A stretch of 64,000 bases of DNA from contig DAOTJE010000011.1 of NCBI GenBank assembly GCA_035448545.1, forward strand, positions 62,001 to 126,000, given 5' to 3'. Made by a program: the position numbers and the translations under genes. The notes below the pieces were generated by a model. It made no database searches. It saw only the letters and a list, made by a program, of their open reading frames with translations, and was not told where the DNA came from. The DNA comes from Anaerobaca sp035448545 (GTDB taxonomy: Bacteria; Planctomycetota; Phycisphaerae; Sedimentisphaerales; Anaerobacaceae). This document shows positions 8,520 through 18,635 of the stretch, piece by piece; the first letter of the stretch is position 1, and each line of letters starts with the position of its first letter.

Positions 8520-10199
8520 ATGAGAACGGTGTGCGTGTGGAGCGTTCTGTTGCTCACAGGCGGCGCACTAATCGGTCGCGAGGCGACGTCGCAGGAGCGC
8601 GAACCGGCCGAGTTCATCAAGATGCATGTGGCACAGGTTGCCCCGCTTTGGACACAGGCCAATCTCACGTACTGGGAGGCCACCACGACCGGCCGGCAGG
8701 AGGCGTGGGACAAGTATGAGGCTCTGCAATTGAAGATCCGGCAGCTCTACAGCAATCGAGAGGACTTCGCGCAGATCAAGGCGTTCAAGGAATCCGGACG
8801 CATCGCCGACCCACGCCTGACCCGCCAGATCGAGAAGCTCTACTACGCCTACCTGCAGAACCAGATCGAGCCCGGACTGCTCACGCAGATCGTGCAGCTC
8901 GACACGCAGATCCAGGAAGTCTACAACAGCTACCGAGGCCGCATCGACCGGCAAGACGTCACCATGAGCGACATCTACACGCTCCTGACGACGGAAAAGA
9001 ACACCCCCAAACGCAACGCGGCTTGGCGTGCCAGCAAGCAGGTCGGCAACGTCATTATCGAGGACTTCTTGCGCCTCGTGAAGCTCCGCAACCAGGCCGC
9101 GAAGGAACTCGGGTTCGACAACTACCACACCATGACCATCGTCACAGGCGAGCAGGACGTCGCACAGCTCGACCGCCTCTTTGACGAGCTCGACGCGCTG
9201 ACCGGCGAGCCGTTCGCCCGGCTGAAAAATGAGTTGGACACGATCCTGGCCAAGAGCTACGGCATCGCTCCGGCGGAGCTGATGCCCTGGCACTACCACG
9301 ATCCATTCTTCCAGCGGACGCCGCTCGTCTACGAGCTGGACCTGGACCGGTACTACCAGGGCCGTCGCATTGAGGACTTGGCCCGATGCTACTACGCCGG
9401 CGTGGGCCTGCCCGTCGACGACATCCTGGCCCGCAGCGACCTGTACGACCGCGAGGGTAAGTATCCGCACGCCTACGGCTTCGACGCCGACCGCGAAGGC
9501 GACGCCCGCGTGTTGGCCAACCTGCAGGACACCGAGCGGTGGATGGAGACCCTCCTGCACGAGCTGGGTCACGCCTTGTACAGCAAGTACCACGACCGGC
9601 GCGAGCCCTGGCTGCTCCGCGAGCCGGCGCATAGCTTCACCACCGAGGCGGTCGCGATGTTCTTCGGCCGGCTCAGCCGGAACGCCGCCTGGATGCAGCA
9701 AATGCTGGGCTTGTCCGACGAAGAAACCGCCAGAATCAAGACGGTCAGCGACCGCTACCTCCAGTTCCAGCAGATACTCTTCGTGCGCTGGGCGCTGGTT
9801 ATGTACCATTTCGAAAAGGCCCTGTACGCCGATCCCGACCGGGACTTGAATACGCTCTGGTGGGACCTCGTCGAGAAGTACCAGTTCCTCCGGCGCCCGC
9901 CCGAGAAACCCGACGCCGGCTGGGCCTCGAAGTTGCATTTCACCACCGCCCCGTGCTACTACCACAACTACATGCTCGGCGAGTTGCTGGCCTCGCAATG
10001 GCACCATTACCTCGTCCGCCGGATATTGAAGCTTGATTCGGATGAGGGGCTCAGCTATGTTGGCGACGAGCGCATCGGCCGGTATTTCCGTGACAACGTG
10101 CTCGGCCCGGGGGCCCGCTACCGGTGGGACGAGATGATCGTCCGAGCCACGGGCGAGCCGCTGACGCCGCGGTACTTTGTCGAGCAATTCATCAAGTGA
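8520..10199 (+). CDS. exported M2-like (ACE-type) zinc metallopeptidase
   Basis: 559 aa with a signal peptide (MRTVCVWSVLLLTGGALIG). The gluzincin motif is HELGH with His347, Glu348 and His351, and the third zinc ligand is probably Glu376 in FTTEAVAMFF, 25 residues on. This matches the spacing of angiotensin-converting-enzyme-like M2 peptidases. The mostly helical body and length (500-600 aa) agree. It probably removes dipeptides from peptides in the periplasm. GGAGGT lies 5 nt before ATG 8520, so the in-frame ATG at 8493 is not used. It precedes a transporter and a proline-type aminopeptidase, a combination that fits uptake of peptide breakdown products. Confidence 0.85.
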   Translation: MRTVCVWSVLLLTGGALIGREATSQEREPAEFIKMHVAQVAPLWTQANLTYWEATTTGRQEAWDKYEALQLKIRQLYSNREDFAQIKAFKESGRIADPRLTRQIEKLYYAYLQNQIEPGLLTQIVQLDTQIQEVYNSYRGRIDRQDVTMSDIYTLLTTEKNTPKRNAAWRASKQVGNVIIEDFLRLVKLRNQAAKELGFDNYHTMTIVTGEQDVAQLDRLFDELDALTGEPFARLKNELDTILAKSYGIAPAELMPWHYHDPFFQRTPLVYELDLDRYYQGRRIEDLARCYYAGVGLPVDDILARSDLYDREGKYPHAYGFDADREGDARVLANLQDTERWMETLLHELGHALYSKYHDRREPWLLREPAHSFTTEAVAMFFGRLSRNAAWMQQMLGLSDEETARIKTVSDRYLQFQQILFVRWALVMYHFEKALYADPDRDLNTLWWDLVEKYQFLRRPPEKPDAGWASKLHFTTAPCYYHNYMLGELLASQWHHYLVRRILKLDSDEGLSYVGDERIGRYFRDNVLGPGARYRWDEMIVRATGEPLTPRYFVEQFIK

Positions 10200-10239
10200 C
10201 ATCGACGCGCAGCCAGCGTCCAGACTCGAAGCAGGTGCC

Positions 10240-11676
10240 ATGGTCTATCTCATCGCAATTCTCATCTATCTGTTCGCCCTGACGGGCATCGGCATTTACA
10301 AATCCCGGCAGGTCAAGACACAGGCGGACTTCGCCGTCGCCGGCCGAACGCTGTCGCCCTGGGTGCTCGTCTGTACCATGCTGGCCGTCTGGATCGGCAC
10401 CGGTTCCATCGTCGGCAACGCAGGCATGGCGTACGACAGCGGCCTGGCCGCCCTGATCATTCCCATTGGCAGTGTGATCGGCATGATCGTGCTGACGCGC
10501 GTCGCGCCCAAGGCCCGCGATTACGACGTTTACTCGGTCCCGGAGATCATCGGCTCGCGGTACGGACAGATCGCCCGCCTGCTGGCCGTAGTCGCTTTGG
10601 TCCTGGCCTATATGGTGATCGTCAGTTACCAGTTCAATGCGGGTGGGGCCGTCCTGAACGCCATTCTCCGAGACGATGCCGGCCATCCGCTCATTTCGGT
10701 GCAGACGGGAACGATCCTCGCCGCGGTATTCATCATCACCTACACGATCCTGGCCGGTCTGATGAGCCTGGCCTACACCGACATCGTCACCGGGATCATC
10801 ATCACGCTGTCACTGATCATCGCCTTCCCGGTCCTTTGGGCCAAAGCAGGCGGCTGGAGCGGGATGGAAGCCAGCTTTGCCGCCATGGGCAGACCGGAAC
10901 ACATGAAGTTCCGGGGGGTTTTCAGCAGGGCCGAGGTCATCAACTACACCCTCCCGAGTTTCCTGCTGATCATGGGGGACGCCAATCAGTACCAGCGTTT
11001 CTTCGCCAGTCGCAATGCGAAAGGAGCGACAACCGCCACGACTTTCATGATCGTGGTGGTGCTGGTGATCGAGAGTCTGATCATCCTCGAGGCCTGGGTC
11101 GCCTCCAGCCTGATTCCCAACGCCGCGGTCGGCAAGTACGTCCTGATCTACGCGGCCAAGGACTTCATGCCGACTGCGCTGGGCCTGCTGTTCCTCGTCA
11201 CGATCGTGGGTATCATCATCTCGACGGCCGATTCGTTTCTGCTGATCCCGGCCACCTGCGTCATCCGGGATGTGTACCTGAACTACATCAAACCGAAGGC
11301 GGCAGAGAAGCAGGTGATCTTCTTGAGTCGCCTGCTCGTGCTGGCGCTGGGGATTGTCGCCTATCTCGTGTCGCTGGCCTTCGCGCAGTCGACCACGATC
11401 TTTCACCGGGCCATGTATGCCTACACCATTTACGGCGCCGCCATCACACCCTGCCTGGTGGCCGCCTTGTTCTGGAAGGGAGCGACCCGATATGGGGCAA
11501 TCGCATCAATCCTTGCGGGGACGATCACGACGCTGGTCTGGTCGGGGCTCGACAAGGACCGTCTTCCGGCCTGGGCCGCCGAGCTCGATGCTGTTCTGCC
11601 GGCCATCACGCTGTCGGTTCTATCACTGGTCCTGGTGAGTCTGCTCACGAGGAAGAAAGCCGCGGGGCAGAACTGA
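10240..11676 (+). CDS. sodium:solute symporter family protein
   Basis: 478 aa with about 13 predicted membrane helices, starting in the first helix (VYLIAILIYLFALTGIGIY). The SSS-family features are the N-terminal KTQADFAVAGRTLSPW loop, IGTGSIVGNAGMAYDSG, and a helix-8-like IISTADSFLLIPATC with the conserved serine/aspartate that binds sodium. Substrates in this family include sugars, amino acids and organic acids; none can be assigned by sequence. It begins 40 nt after the peptidase gene and ends 2 nt before the M24 peptidase gene, so the three are likely one transcript serving peptide or amino acid use. Confidence 0.88.
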   Translation: MVYLIAILIYLFALTGIGIYKSRQVKTQADFAVAGRTLSPWVLVCTMLAVWIGTGSIVGNAGMAYDSGLAALIIPIGSVIGMIVLTRVAPKARDYDVYSVPEIIGSRYGQIARLLAVVALVLAYMVIVSYQFNAGGAVLNAILRDDAGHPLISVQTGTILAAVFIITYTILAGLMSLAYTDIVTGIIITLSLIIAFPVLWAKAGGWSGMEASFAAMGRPEHMKFRGVFSRAEVINYTLPSFLLIMGDANQYQRFFASRNAKGATTATTFMIVVVLVIESLIILEAWVASSLIPNAAVGKYVLIYAAKDFMPTALGLLFLVTIVGIIISTADSFLLIPATCVIRDVYLNYIKPKAAEKQVIFLSRLLVLALGIVAYLVSLAFAQSTTIFHRAMYAYTIYGAAITPCLVAALFWKGATRYGAIASILAGTITTLVWSGLDKDRLPAWAAELDAVLPAITLSVLSLVLVSLLTRKKAAGQN

Positions 11677-11678
11677 CC

Positions 11679-13067
11679 ATGTTCCCGACCGAGACGTACA
11701 CCGCGAGAAGAAGACGCCTGCGGAAGCAGGTGGCATCGGGGGTGATTCTGCTTCTGGGCAACGGCCCTTCGCCTGTGAACTACCCCGACAACTGCTATCC
11801 CTTCCGACAGGACAGCACGTTCCTGTACTTCTTCGGGCTCGATGAGCCGGCCCTCGCGGCAGTGATCGATGTGGACGAAGGAACCGAATGCCTCTTCGGT
11901 GACGACGTGACCGTCGATGACGTGATCTGGACGGGTCCGCAGACACCTCTTCGCGAAGAGGCCCGGCGCGTGGGCGTCGCGCAGACCGCCCCCAGCCAGG
12001 ATCTGGCGTTCGTCCTGGAGAAGGCGAGCAAACGGGGCCGGGCGATTCACTTCCTTCCGCCCTACCGTCCTGACCTTCTCCTGTGGATTGCCGAGCTGCT
12101 GGGTTTCCCGCCGGAAGCCGTCGATGAACTGGCGTCCGAGACCCTGATTCGCGCGGTAGTCGCGCAGCGGTCGGTGAAATCGCCCGAGGAAATCGAGCAG
12201 ATCGAGCTGGCCTTGAGCGTCTCGTATCAGATGCAGACGGCCGCGATGAAGATGGCCAAACCCGGTGTCGTCGAACGCGAAGTCGCCGGCGCCATGGCAG
12301 GCATTGCGATGGCCCTCGGCGTGCGCCTCGCCTTCGAGCCGATTTTCAGCATTCATGGCGAGACGCTCCACAATCCCTTCCACAACAACGTAATGAAGGC
12401 CGGCGACATCGCGGTCAACGATTCGGGCGCCGAGTCGCCCCTGCGATACGCCAGTGACGTCACGCGAACGATCCCGGTCGGCGGGCAATTCACACAGAGG
12501 CAGCGCGAGATCTACTCGATCGTGTTCGATGCGCAGGAGAGCGCCATCGCCGCGATCCGGCCCGGCGTGGAATTCCGGGACGTCCATCGTCTGGCCTGCG
12601 TGCGGCTGGTGGCCGGACTTAAGGAAGTGGGGCTGACGAAAGGCGATCCGGAGGAAGCCGTCGAGGCGGGCGCTCACACGCTGTTCTTCCAGTGCGGCCT
12701 CGGCCACATGATGGGCCTCGATGTCCACGACATGGAGGGTCTGGGCGAGGACTACGTCGGCTACACCGAGGCGATCCGAAGAAACCCGGCGTTCGGCTGG
12801 AGTTCGCTGAGGCTGGCCAAGGCCGTCGAGCCCGGCCATGTCGTGACGGTCGAGCCGGGCATCTATTTCATTCCGACGCTGATCGACCGCTGGAAGGCCG
12901 AGCAGAAATACGACGCCTTCATCGACTACGCCAAGGTGGAAACCTACCGCGATTTCGGCGGGGTTCGGATCGAGGACGATATCCTGGTGACGGATACGGG
13001 TAGCCGCGTGCTGGGCCCTCCGATCCCGAAGACCATTGCCGAGGTGGAAGCCCTGGCCTCCGCCTGA
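11679..13067 (+). CDS. pepP: Xaa-Pro aminopeptidase (peptidase family M24B)
   Basis: 462 aa with no signal peptide, so probably cytoplasmic. Residues 1-170 form the creatinase-type N-terminal domain and the rest is the pita-bread catalytic domain. The five metal ligands are present: Asp248 (NDSGAES), Asp260 (SDVTRT), His343 (GLGHMMGLDVHD), Glu392 (VEPGIY) and Glu432 (RIEDD). It should remove N-terminal residues preceding proline. That would suit a cell degrading proline-rich proteins such as collagen and fits the hydroxyproline dehydratase upstream, though this link is inference. The start is 2 nt after the symporter stop. Confidence 0.88.
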   Translation: MFPTETYTARRRRLRKQVASGVILLLGNGPSPVNYPDNCYPFRQDSTFLYFFGLDEPALAAVIDVDEGTECLFGDDVTVDDVIWTGPQTPLREEARRVGVAQTAPSQDLAFVLEKASKRGRAIHFLPPYRPDLLLWIAELLGFPPEAVDELASETLIRAVVAQRSVKSPEEIEQIELALSVSYQMQTAAMKMAKPGVVEREVAGAMAGIAMALGVRLAFEPIFSIHGETLHNPFHNNVMKAGDIAVNDSGAESPLRYASDVTRTIPVGGQFTQRQREIYSIVFDAQESAIAAIRPGVEFRDVHRLACVRLVAGLKEVGLTKGDPEEAVEAGAHTLFFQCGLGHMMGLDVHDMEGLGEDYVGYTEAIRRNPAFGWSSLRLAKAVEPGHVVTVEPGIYFIPTLIDRWKAEQKYDAFIDYAKVETYRDFGGVRIEDDILVTDTGSRVLGPPIPKTIAEVEALASA

Positions 13068-13589
13068 CAACACGGACCGCTTCCACGACAAGCATGCACC
13101 CCTGAAGAGCCGTCTTTTCTTCACTCTTCTGCTCCCGGGCGTTCTCGCCCCTGTAACCTGGACGCAGGAGAATCCGCTTGCCGAGGTCCTGAAGGATGCG
13201 TTCCGCTCGTCGATGCGCCGGCAGTAGGTCGGGTCGAACTCAGGTGCCTCCGCCAGATCAAATCGCTCGTCGCCGAGAGGCCACATACCTCTGTGATAAC
13301 CAATGGTAAGCGCGACACGAGCACGCGTTTTGGCCGAGGCCACCCTCATCCGAAGCCGGATGCTCGCATCCTGAGCACGTGACACCTCACCGCGTTGCTG
13401 CGAACAGGGTCGCGCTATCGGCCTGGCGGGATTGTCCCTCGTGGCCGCCCTGCAAGACGGCGTGAACCTTGGCCGATTTTCCGAAGATCGCTCGCACTTG
13501 CGGGGCCACCGAGCTATCATGGACAATGTGGTGGTACGATGCTTCGTCGTATCATGTCAGAGAAACCAGGGATTTTCGAAGGTGCAGCA
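13068..13589. other. non-coding or decayed stretch upstream of the beta-galactosidase
   Basis: 522 nt without an intact gene. The left part holds a short plus-strand frame that looks like a lost secreted protein (separate entry). On the minus strand, about 13190-13310 reads as a protein-like run (GMWPLGDERFDLAEAPEFDP) with no start, stop or partner. No convincing terminator or promoter was found. Confidence 0.5.
13102..13227 (+). pseudogene. possible remnant of a secreted protein N-terminus (xylanase-like)
   Basis: The plus frame reads LKSRLFFTLLLPGVLAPVTW, then TQENPLAEVLKDAF, and stops soon after. It has a signal-peptide shape followed by a phrase reminiscent of the mature start of planctomycete GH10 endoxylanases. 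No ATG precedes it and it ends after about 40 codons. The family guess rests on a very short match. Confidence 0.25.
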
Positions 13590-16500
13590 ATGAACTACCG
13601 ATGGATGGCGATCGTGGGTCTGGTTCTTCGTGCGTCCGCCTGGGCGCAGGCGCCGGAGTGGGAGAACGAGCAGGTCATTGGCATCAACAAGGAGCCGCCT
13701 GCCGCAACCGGTTTGTCGTTTGCGGACGCGGAATCGGCGATCCGCGCGTACACCATGAAGAACGCCGCCGACGCTGTCAAGAAATGGACGGCTTGCCCCT
13801 ACTGGCAATCGCTGAACGGCCGGTGGAAATTCCACTGGGTCAAGTCACCCGACGAGCGACCGGCAGACTTCTACAAGCCCGACTTCGACGTGAGCGGATG
13901 GGACGAGATTCCCGTGCCGTCGAACTGGGAGATTCACGGTTACGGTACGCCGATCTACTCGAACATCCGCTATCCGCATGTACGTCAGCCTCCGAAGATC
14001 CTCGGCGATGTCCCACCTGATTTCACCGCCGCCAAGGAGCCGAATCCGGTGGGCAGTTACCGCACCACCTTCACCGTGCCCAAGAAGTGGGGCGGACGTG
14101 AGGTGTTCATCCACTTCGAAGGCGTCGCATCGGCTTTCTACCTCTGGATCAACGGCGAGAAGGTGGGCTACAGCGAAGGCAGCCGGACCCCCGCCGAGTT
14201 TCGCATCACACGGTACCTTCAGCCGGGCCGGAATGTTCTGGCGGCTGAAGTCTACCGCTGGAGCGACGGCAGTTATCTGGAGGATCAGGACTTCTGGCGT
14301 TTGAGCGGCATCTTCCGCGACGTGTACCTGTTCAGCACGCCGGCCGTACGACTGCGCGACATGTTCGTCCTGAACGATCTGGACGAGCAGTACCGGGATG
14401 CCCAGGTTCGCATCACCGCCAAGGTGAGCAACCTCTCCGACCGTCAGGCCACACGGCAGGTCCGCGCGACACTCGTGGGCGCAGACAACCGCAAGACACC
14501 GTTGGGCCATACCGAACTGACCACGATCCAGCCGGGTCAGGAAGCAATCCTCACCCTGACAGGCAACGTGGCAAATCCAAGAAAATGGACCGCAGAGACG
14601 CCGAACCTGTATGTCGTCGTGCTCGAGTTGCTCGACGCGGACGGCAGGATCGCCGAGGTCAAGGCGTGCCGCTTCGGCTTCCGCGAGGTGGAGCGGAAGG
14701 ACCGCCAGTTCTTTGTCAACGGTGTCTCGGTGAAACTCAAGGGCGTCAACCGTCACGAACACGATCCGGATCGCGGCCAGGCGGTGGAGATCGGCTCGAT
14801 GATCCGCGACATCGAACTGATGAAGCAGAACAACATTAACACGGTCCGCACATGCCACTATCCGGATCATCCGCTCTGGTACGACTTGTGCGACCTGTAC
14901 GGCATCTTCGTCATCGACGAGGCCAACGTCGAGTCGCACGGCATGGGGTATGGCCGCGAGACCCTGGCAGCCGTAGATAGTTGGAAGACCGCACACGTCG
15001 ACCGCAACGTCCGCATGGTCGAGCGCGACAAGAACCATCCGTGCGTGGTGATCTGGTCGCTGGGCAACGAGGCCGGACCGGGCCCGAACTTCGAGGCAGC
15101 GGCGCAGGCAATCCGCGAGCTCGACACGTCCCGGCCGATCCACTACGAACGCATGAACTCCGTCGCCGATATCGACAGCGTGATGTACCCGTCCGTCGCC
15201 GCTCTGATCGCCCAGGGACGCAGCGATGCACCCAAGCCTTTTCTCATGTGCGAGTACGCTCACGCGATGGGCAATGCGATCGGCAACCTCCAGGAATACT
15301 GGAACGCCATCGAGACCTATCCGCGACTGATCGGCGGATGCATCTGGGACTGGGTTGACCAGGGACTGCGCAAGTACACCGGCGCCACAGCCGCCGACGG
15401 CTCGAAGGAGTGGTTCTTCGCCTACGGCGGCGATTACGGCGACCGGCCCAACGACAACAACTTCTGCTGCAATGGCGTCGTCACGCCCGACCGCGCGGTC
15501 ACCGCCAAGTTGCGGGAGGTCAAGAAGGTCTATCAGTACGTCGGCTTCACGCTGGACACTGTCACCGACGAGAGTGTGACGGTCAAGCTGACCAACAAGT
15601 ACTTCTTCACGGACCTGGACCGGTTCGATCTGGAATGGCAACTGACCGAGGAAGGCACGGTCGTCAAGAAGGGCCGGGCGAAGCTGGACAGTACCGCGCC
15701 GGGACAATCGACGAAAGTCGTGCTCCGCGTCCCGCAGCCCAGGCTCAAGCTCGGCGCGGAGTACTTCCTCAACGTAAGCCTGACGCGCAAGGACAAGACG
15801 TTGTACTCCAGAGCCGGACACGCGGTCGCATCGGAGCAGATGAAGCTGCCGTACGCGACGCCCGAGACGCCGCAGATGGATTTGGCGACGCTGCCCGCCG
15901 TGACGCTCACCGACGGCAACGATGCCATCGTCGTCCGAGGCAAGGGCTTCCAAGCCACCTTCGGCCGGTCGAGCGGCACGCTGTCGTCGCTCGTCTACGA
16001 CGGTGCGGAAGTGATCCATGACGGGCATGGCCCCCGGCTGAATCTGTACCGCGCCCTGGTGGACAACGATGTCTGGATGCGTCGGGACGTGGAACGCACA
16101 GGGCTGCGCAACCTGACCTATACCGTCAAAGACGTTTCTGCCGAGCAGCCGAGCCCCGGCATCGTCCGCGTCCGATGCACGGTGGACTGTGCCGGCCGCT
16201 CGGAGAGCGGCATGGTCCACACCGCCACGTTCACCGTATTCGGCAATGGGACCATCGATGTCGCTAATCAGGTCGAGCCCTATGGCAACCTCTCCGTGCT
16301 GCCCAAGCTGGGTGTGAGTCTGGTGCTGCCCAAGGGGTTCGACACGCTGACGTGGCTGGGTCGCGGACCCCACGAGAGCTACGTCGACCGCAAGCGCAGC
16401 GCCGACGTGGGACTGTATCGCGGATCGGTGGCTGCGCAGTACGAACGCTATGTCCGGCCGCAGGAGAACGGCAACAAGACCGAGGTGCGGTGGGCCGCTC

Positions 16501-17447
16501 TGACAAACCGTGAGGACAAGGGCCTGCTCGTCGTCACGGACGGCACGCACTCGATCAGCGCCCATCACAATAGCGCGCAGGACTACGATGAGGCCAGGAA
16601 CATCCATCGCGTCGTCCCGCGTGCGGAGGTGTACCTGTGCATCGACGCGGCGCACATGGGTTTGGGCGGCGCCAGTTGCGGGCCGCGTCCGCTGCAGGAG
16701 TACACCCTCACCGCCAGGCCCACGCGGTTCCGGTACGGGCTGCGGCCGGCCACCAAAAACCTCACAGCCGACGCCAGGGTCCAGTCGCCCGATCTCGAAG
16801 CGCCGCTGGTAAGACGCGACAAAGCCGCGATGATCCATATCGAATCAACTGTCGCAGGCGCAGTTGAATACCGTCTCAACGGACAGGGGTGGAAGCCGTA
16901 CACCAGCCCGTTCGAGCACGCCGGAGCAGGCACGTTGGAAGCCAGGGCGAAGATTGGCGACGGACTTCTCAGCGACACCGCCCGATTCGAGATGGAACAG
17001 ATGGTCCCGATGCAGGAATTGGATAAATCCGCATGGAAGGTAATCCACGTCGACAGCGTCGAGCCGGGTGAAGGAGAGGTCCGTCATGCGATCGACAATG
17101 ACCCCGCCACATTCTGGCACACAAACTGGTCTTCGACCCAGGAAAAGCACCCGCACGAAATCCAGATCGACCTGGGCCAGACGGTCGAGATGCTGGGCTT
17201 GGCGCAGTTGCCTCGCCAGGATCAGGCCAACGGGCGCATTCGCCGGTACGAATTCTACGTCAGCAGCGACGGCAAGGACTGGGGCGAGCCGGTGGTCAAG
17301 GCGGAGTTTCCCAACAGCGATCAGCTTCAGACGGTCACGTTCGCCCAACCCGTCAAGGGCCGCTATATTCGCCTGGTGGCCCTGAACGAGTGGGGTCGTC
17401 AGTACTACACCACCATTGCCGAACTGGATGTGTTGGCCGCCAAGTAG
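13590..17447 (+). CDS. lacZ: secreted GH2 beta-galactosidase with C-terminal F5/8 type C (discoidin-like) domain
   Basis: 1285 aa with a short signal peptide (MAIVGLVLRASAWA). Domain order: GH2 sugar-binding jelly roll (about 60-245), Ig-like domain (250-345), TIM barrel (345-640), a DUF4981-like Ig domain, beta-galactosidase small chain (about 760-1035), a linker domain with a GAVEYRLNGQGW segment, then a discoidin-like module (about 1140-1285). The acid/base is Glu494 in GNEAGPG and the nucleophile Glu555 in CEYAHAMGN. It should release beta-linked galactose from glycans outside the cytoplasm; the C-terminal module probably binds carbohydrate. The chain is longer than E. coli LacZ (1023 aa) because of the extra C-terminal domains. 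ATG 13590 follows GAAGGTG. The downstream MBL-fold gene is only 35 nt away. Confidence 0.9.
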   Translation: MNYRWMAIVGLVLRASAWAQAPEWENEQVIGINKEPPAATGLSFADAESAIRAYTMKNAADAVKKWTACPYWQSLNGRWKFHWVKSPDERPADFYKPDFDVSGWDEIPVPSNWEIHGYGTPIYSNIRYPHVRQPPKILGDVPPDFTAAKEPNPVGSYRTTFTVPKKWGGREVFIHFEGVASAFYLWINGEKVGYSEGSRTPAEFRITRYLQPGRNVLAAEVYRWSDGSYLEDQDFWRLSGIFRDVYLFSTPAVRLRDMFVLNDLDEQYRDAQVRITAKVSNLSDRQATRQVRATLVGADNRKTPLGHTELTTIQPGQEAILTLTGNVANPRKWTAETPNLYVVVLELLDADGRIAEVKACRFGFREVERKDRQFFVNGVSVKLKGVNRHEHDPDRGQAVEIGSMIRDIELMKQNNINTVRTCHYPDHPLWYDLCDLYGIFVIDEANVESHGMGYGRETLAAVDSWKTAHVDRNVRMVERDKNHPCVVIWSLGNEAGPGPNFEAAAQAIRELDTSRPIHYERMNSVADIDSVMYPSVAALIAQGRSDAPKPFLMCEYAHAMGNAIGNLQEYWNAIETYPRLIGGCIWDWVDQGLRKYTGATAADGSKEWFFAYGGDYGDRPNDNNFCCNGVVTPDRAVTAKLREVKKVYQYVGFTLDTVTDESVTVKLTNKYFFTDLDRFDLEWQLTEEGTVVKKGRAKLDSTAPGQSTKVVLRVPQPRLKLGAEYFLNVSLTRKDKTLYSRAGHAVASEQMKLPYATPETPQMDLATLPAVTLTDGNDAIVVRGKGFQATFGRSSGTLSSLVYDGAEVIHDGHGPRLNLYRALVDNDVWMRRDVERTGLRNLTYTVKDVSAEQPSPGIVRVRCTVDCAGRSESGMVHTATFTVFGNGTIDVANQVEPYGNLSVLPKLGVSLVLPKGFDTLTWLGRGPHESYVDRKRSADVGLYRGSVAAQYERYVRPQENGNKTEVRWAALTNREDKGLLVVTDGTHSISAHHNSAQDYDEARNIHRVVPRAEVYLCIDAAHMGLGGASCGPRPLQEYTLTARPTRFRYGLRPATKNLTADARVQSPDLEAPLVRRDKAAMIHIESTVAGAVEYRLNGQGWKPYTSPFEHAGAGTLEARAKIGDGLLSDTARFEMEQMVPMQELDKSAWKVIHVDSVEPGEGEVRHAIDNDPATFWHTNWSSTQEKHPHEIQIDLGQTVEMLGLAQLPRQDQANGRIRRYEFYVSSDGKDWGEPVVKAEFPNSDQLQTVTFAQPVKGRYIRLVALNEWGRQYYTTIAELDVLAAK

Positions 17448-17482
17448 CACAGCGGTTCGGCCTGTGGAGAAAGGAGCAGACG

Positions 17483-18244
17483 ATGAGCAGGGCAACGACG
17501 GTGGCATGCCTCCTCTGCGTCATTCTGTTCGCAGCAGGGCTGGGCGTCGCATCGGAGGGCGCCATGGAGGAAAAGAAGCTCGAAGAGGACACCTTCAAGA
17601 CCGAACAGGGCGATCTGAAGATCACCTTCCTCGGCCACGGCACGCTGATGTTCACCTGGCAGGACAAGGTGATCCACGTCGATCCGGTCAGCCGGGAGGC
17701 CGACTATGCAAAGCTGCCCAAGGCGGACCTCGTCCTGATCACGCACGAGCACGGCGACCACCTCGACCTCAAGGCGCTGGAGCTGATTCGCCAGCCGCAG
17801 ACGAAGACTGTTCTGACCAAGATCTGCGCAGAGAAGGTGACCGGCGGTCTGGTCATGAAGAACGGCGACGTGCGGACGGTCGACGGGCTCAAGATCGAGG
17901 CAGTGCCGGCCTACAACATCGTGCACAAGCGTCCGGACGGCAATCCGTTCCACCCCAAGGGCAGCGGCAACGGCTATGTCGTGACGTTCGGCAAGCTGCG
18001 GGTTTACATCGCGGGTGACACAGAGAACATCCCCGAGATGAAGGACCTCAAGAAGATCGACATCGCGTTTCTGCCGATGAACCTGCCGTACACCATGACG
18101 CCGGCGATGGTGGCCGAGGCGGCCCGGACCTTCGAACCGAAAGTCCTCTATCCGTATCACTACGGGCAGACCGATCCGAACGAACTGGTCAAGCTGCTGG
18201 CCGACGACAAGAGCATCGAGGTCCGCATCCGAAAGATGCGATGA
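17483..18244 (+). CDS. exported metallo-beta-lactamase-fold hydrolase
   Basis: 253 aa with a signal peptide (MSRATTVACLLCVILFAAG). The zinc motif HxHxDH is complete: His88, His90, Asp92, His93 in THEHGDHLD. Later ligands are YIAGDTE and YPYHYG. The short UlaG-like arrangement (LKITFLGHGTLMF) is that of the L-ascorbate-6-phosphate lactonase-like branch; an exported location makes that exact reaction unlikely, so the substrate is unknown. AAAGGAG precedes the ATG by 6 nt. It follows the beta-galactosidase gene closely and may be co-transcribed. Confidence 0.85.
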   Translation: MSRATTVACLLCVILFAAGLGVASEGAMEEKKLEEDTFKTEQGDLKITFLGHGTLMFTWQDKVIHVDPVSREADYAKLPKADLVLITHEHGDHLDLKALELIRQPQTKTVLTKICAEKVTGGLVMKNGDVRTVDGLKIEAVPAYNIVHKRPDGNPFHPKGSGNGYVVTFGKLRVYIAGDTENIPEMKDLKKIDIAFLPMNLPYTMTPAMVAEAARTFEPKVLYPYHYGQTDPNELVKLLADDKSIEVRIRKMR

Positions 18245-18257
18245 CGGCGCTGACGGA

Positions 18258-18629
18258 ATGGATGAGATCGACGCACAGCGGAAGACATTGAAGCCGGCGG
18301 GTGTCAAAAGGCTCGCGCTCGCCATCGGGGCCTCCCTCGCAGTCGCACTGGCATGTTTCGTCGTGCTGGCCCTTCTGCCCGAGCCCAAGGGAGCACGTCT
18401 GAAGGATCCCCTTCGCAGTGTCTTGACCGGGCTGGGCGTACTGGGCATCGCGTCGCCGTTGTGCATCGGAGGCGCGGTTCTGAAGCAACGATTCGGACCC
18501 TCACCTTATTTTGAAGGCAAGTTCATCGCGACGGTGCTCGGCGTATTCGGCTTCGCGTGCGCGGCGGCGGGTCTGGCCTGCATTCTGCTGGCCATCTACG
18601 ATCTGCTGGCGCCGTTGTGGTCCGGATAG
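18258..18629 (+). CDS. small membrane protein of unknown function
   Basis: 123 aa. Three hydrophobic segments are visible: about 20-41, 53-72 and 90-115, with a charged N-terminus (MDEIDAQRKTLKPAG). No family recognised. The ATG lies 13 nt after the MBL-fold gene, suggesting co-expression. It converges with the thioredoxin gene on the other strand, leaving a 6-nt gap. Confidence 0.6.
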   Translation: MDEIDAQRKTLKPAGVKRLALAIGASLAVALACFVVLALLPEPKGARLKDPLRSVLTGLGVLGIASPLCIGGAVLKQRFGPSPYFEGKFIATVLGVFGFACAAAGLACILLAIYDLLAPLWSG

Positions 18630-18635
18630 GATGCG

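Noticed and set aside
13845..16838. 997-codon open frame opposite the beta-galactosidase
   Set aside because: Shadow of a gene with intact GH2 catalytic residues; no protein-like motifs.
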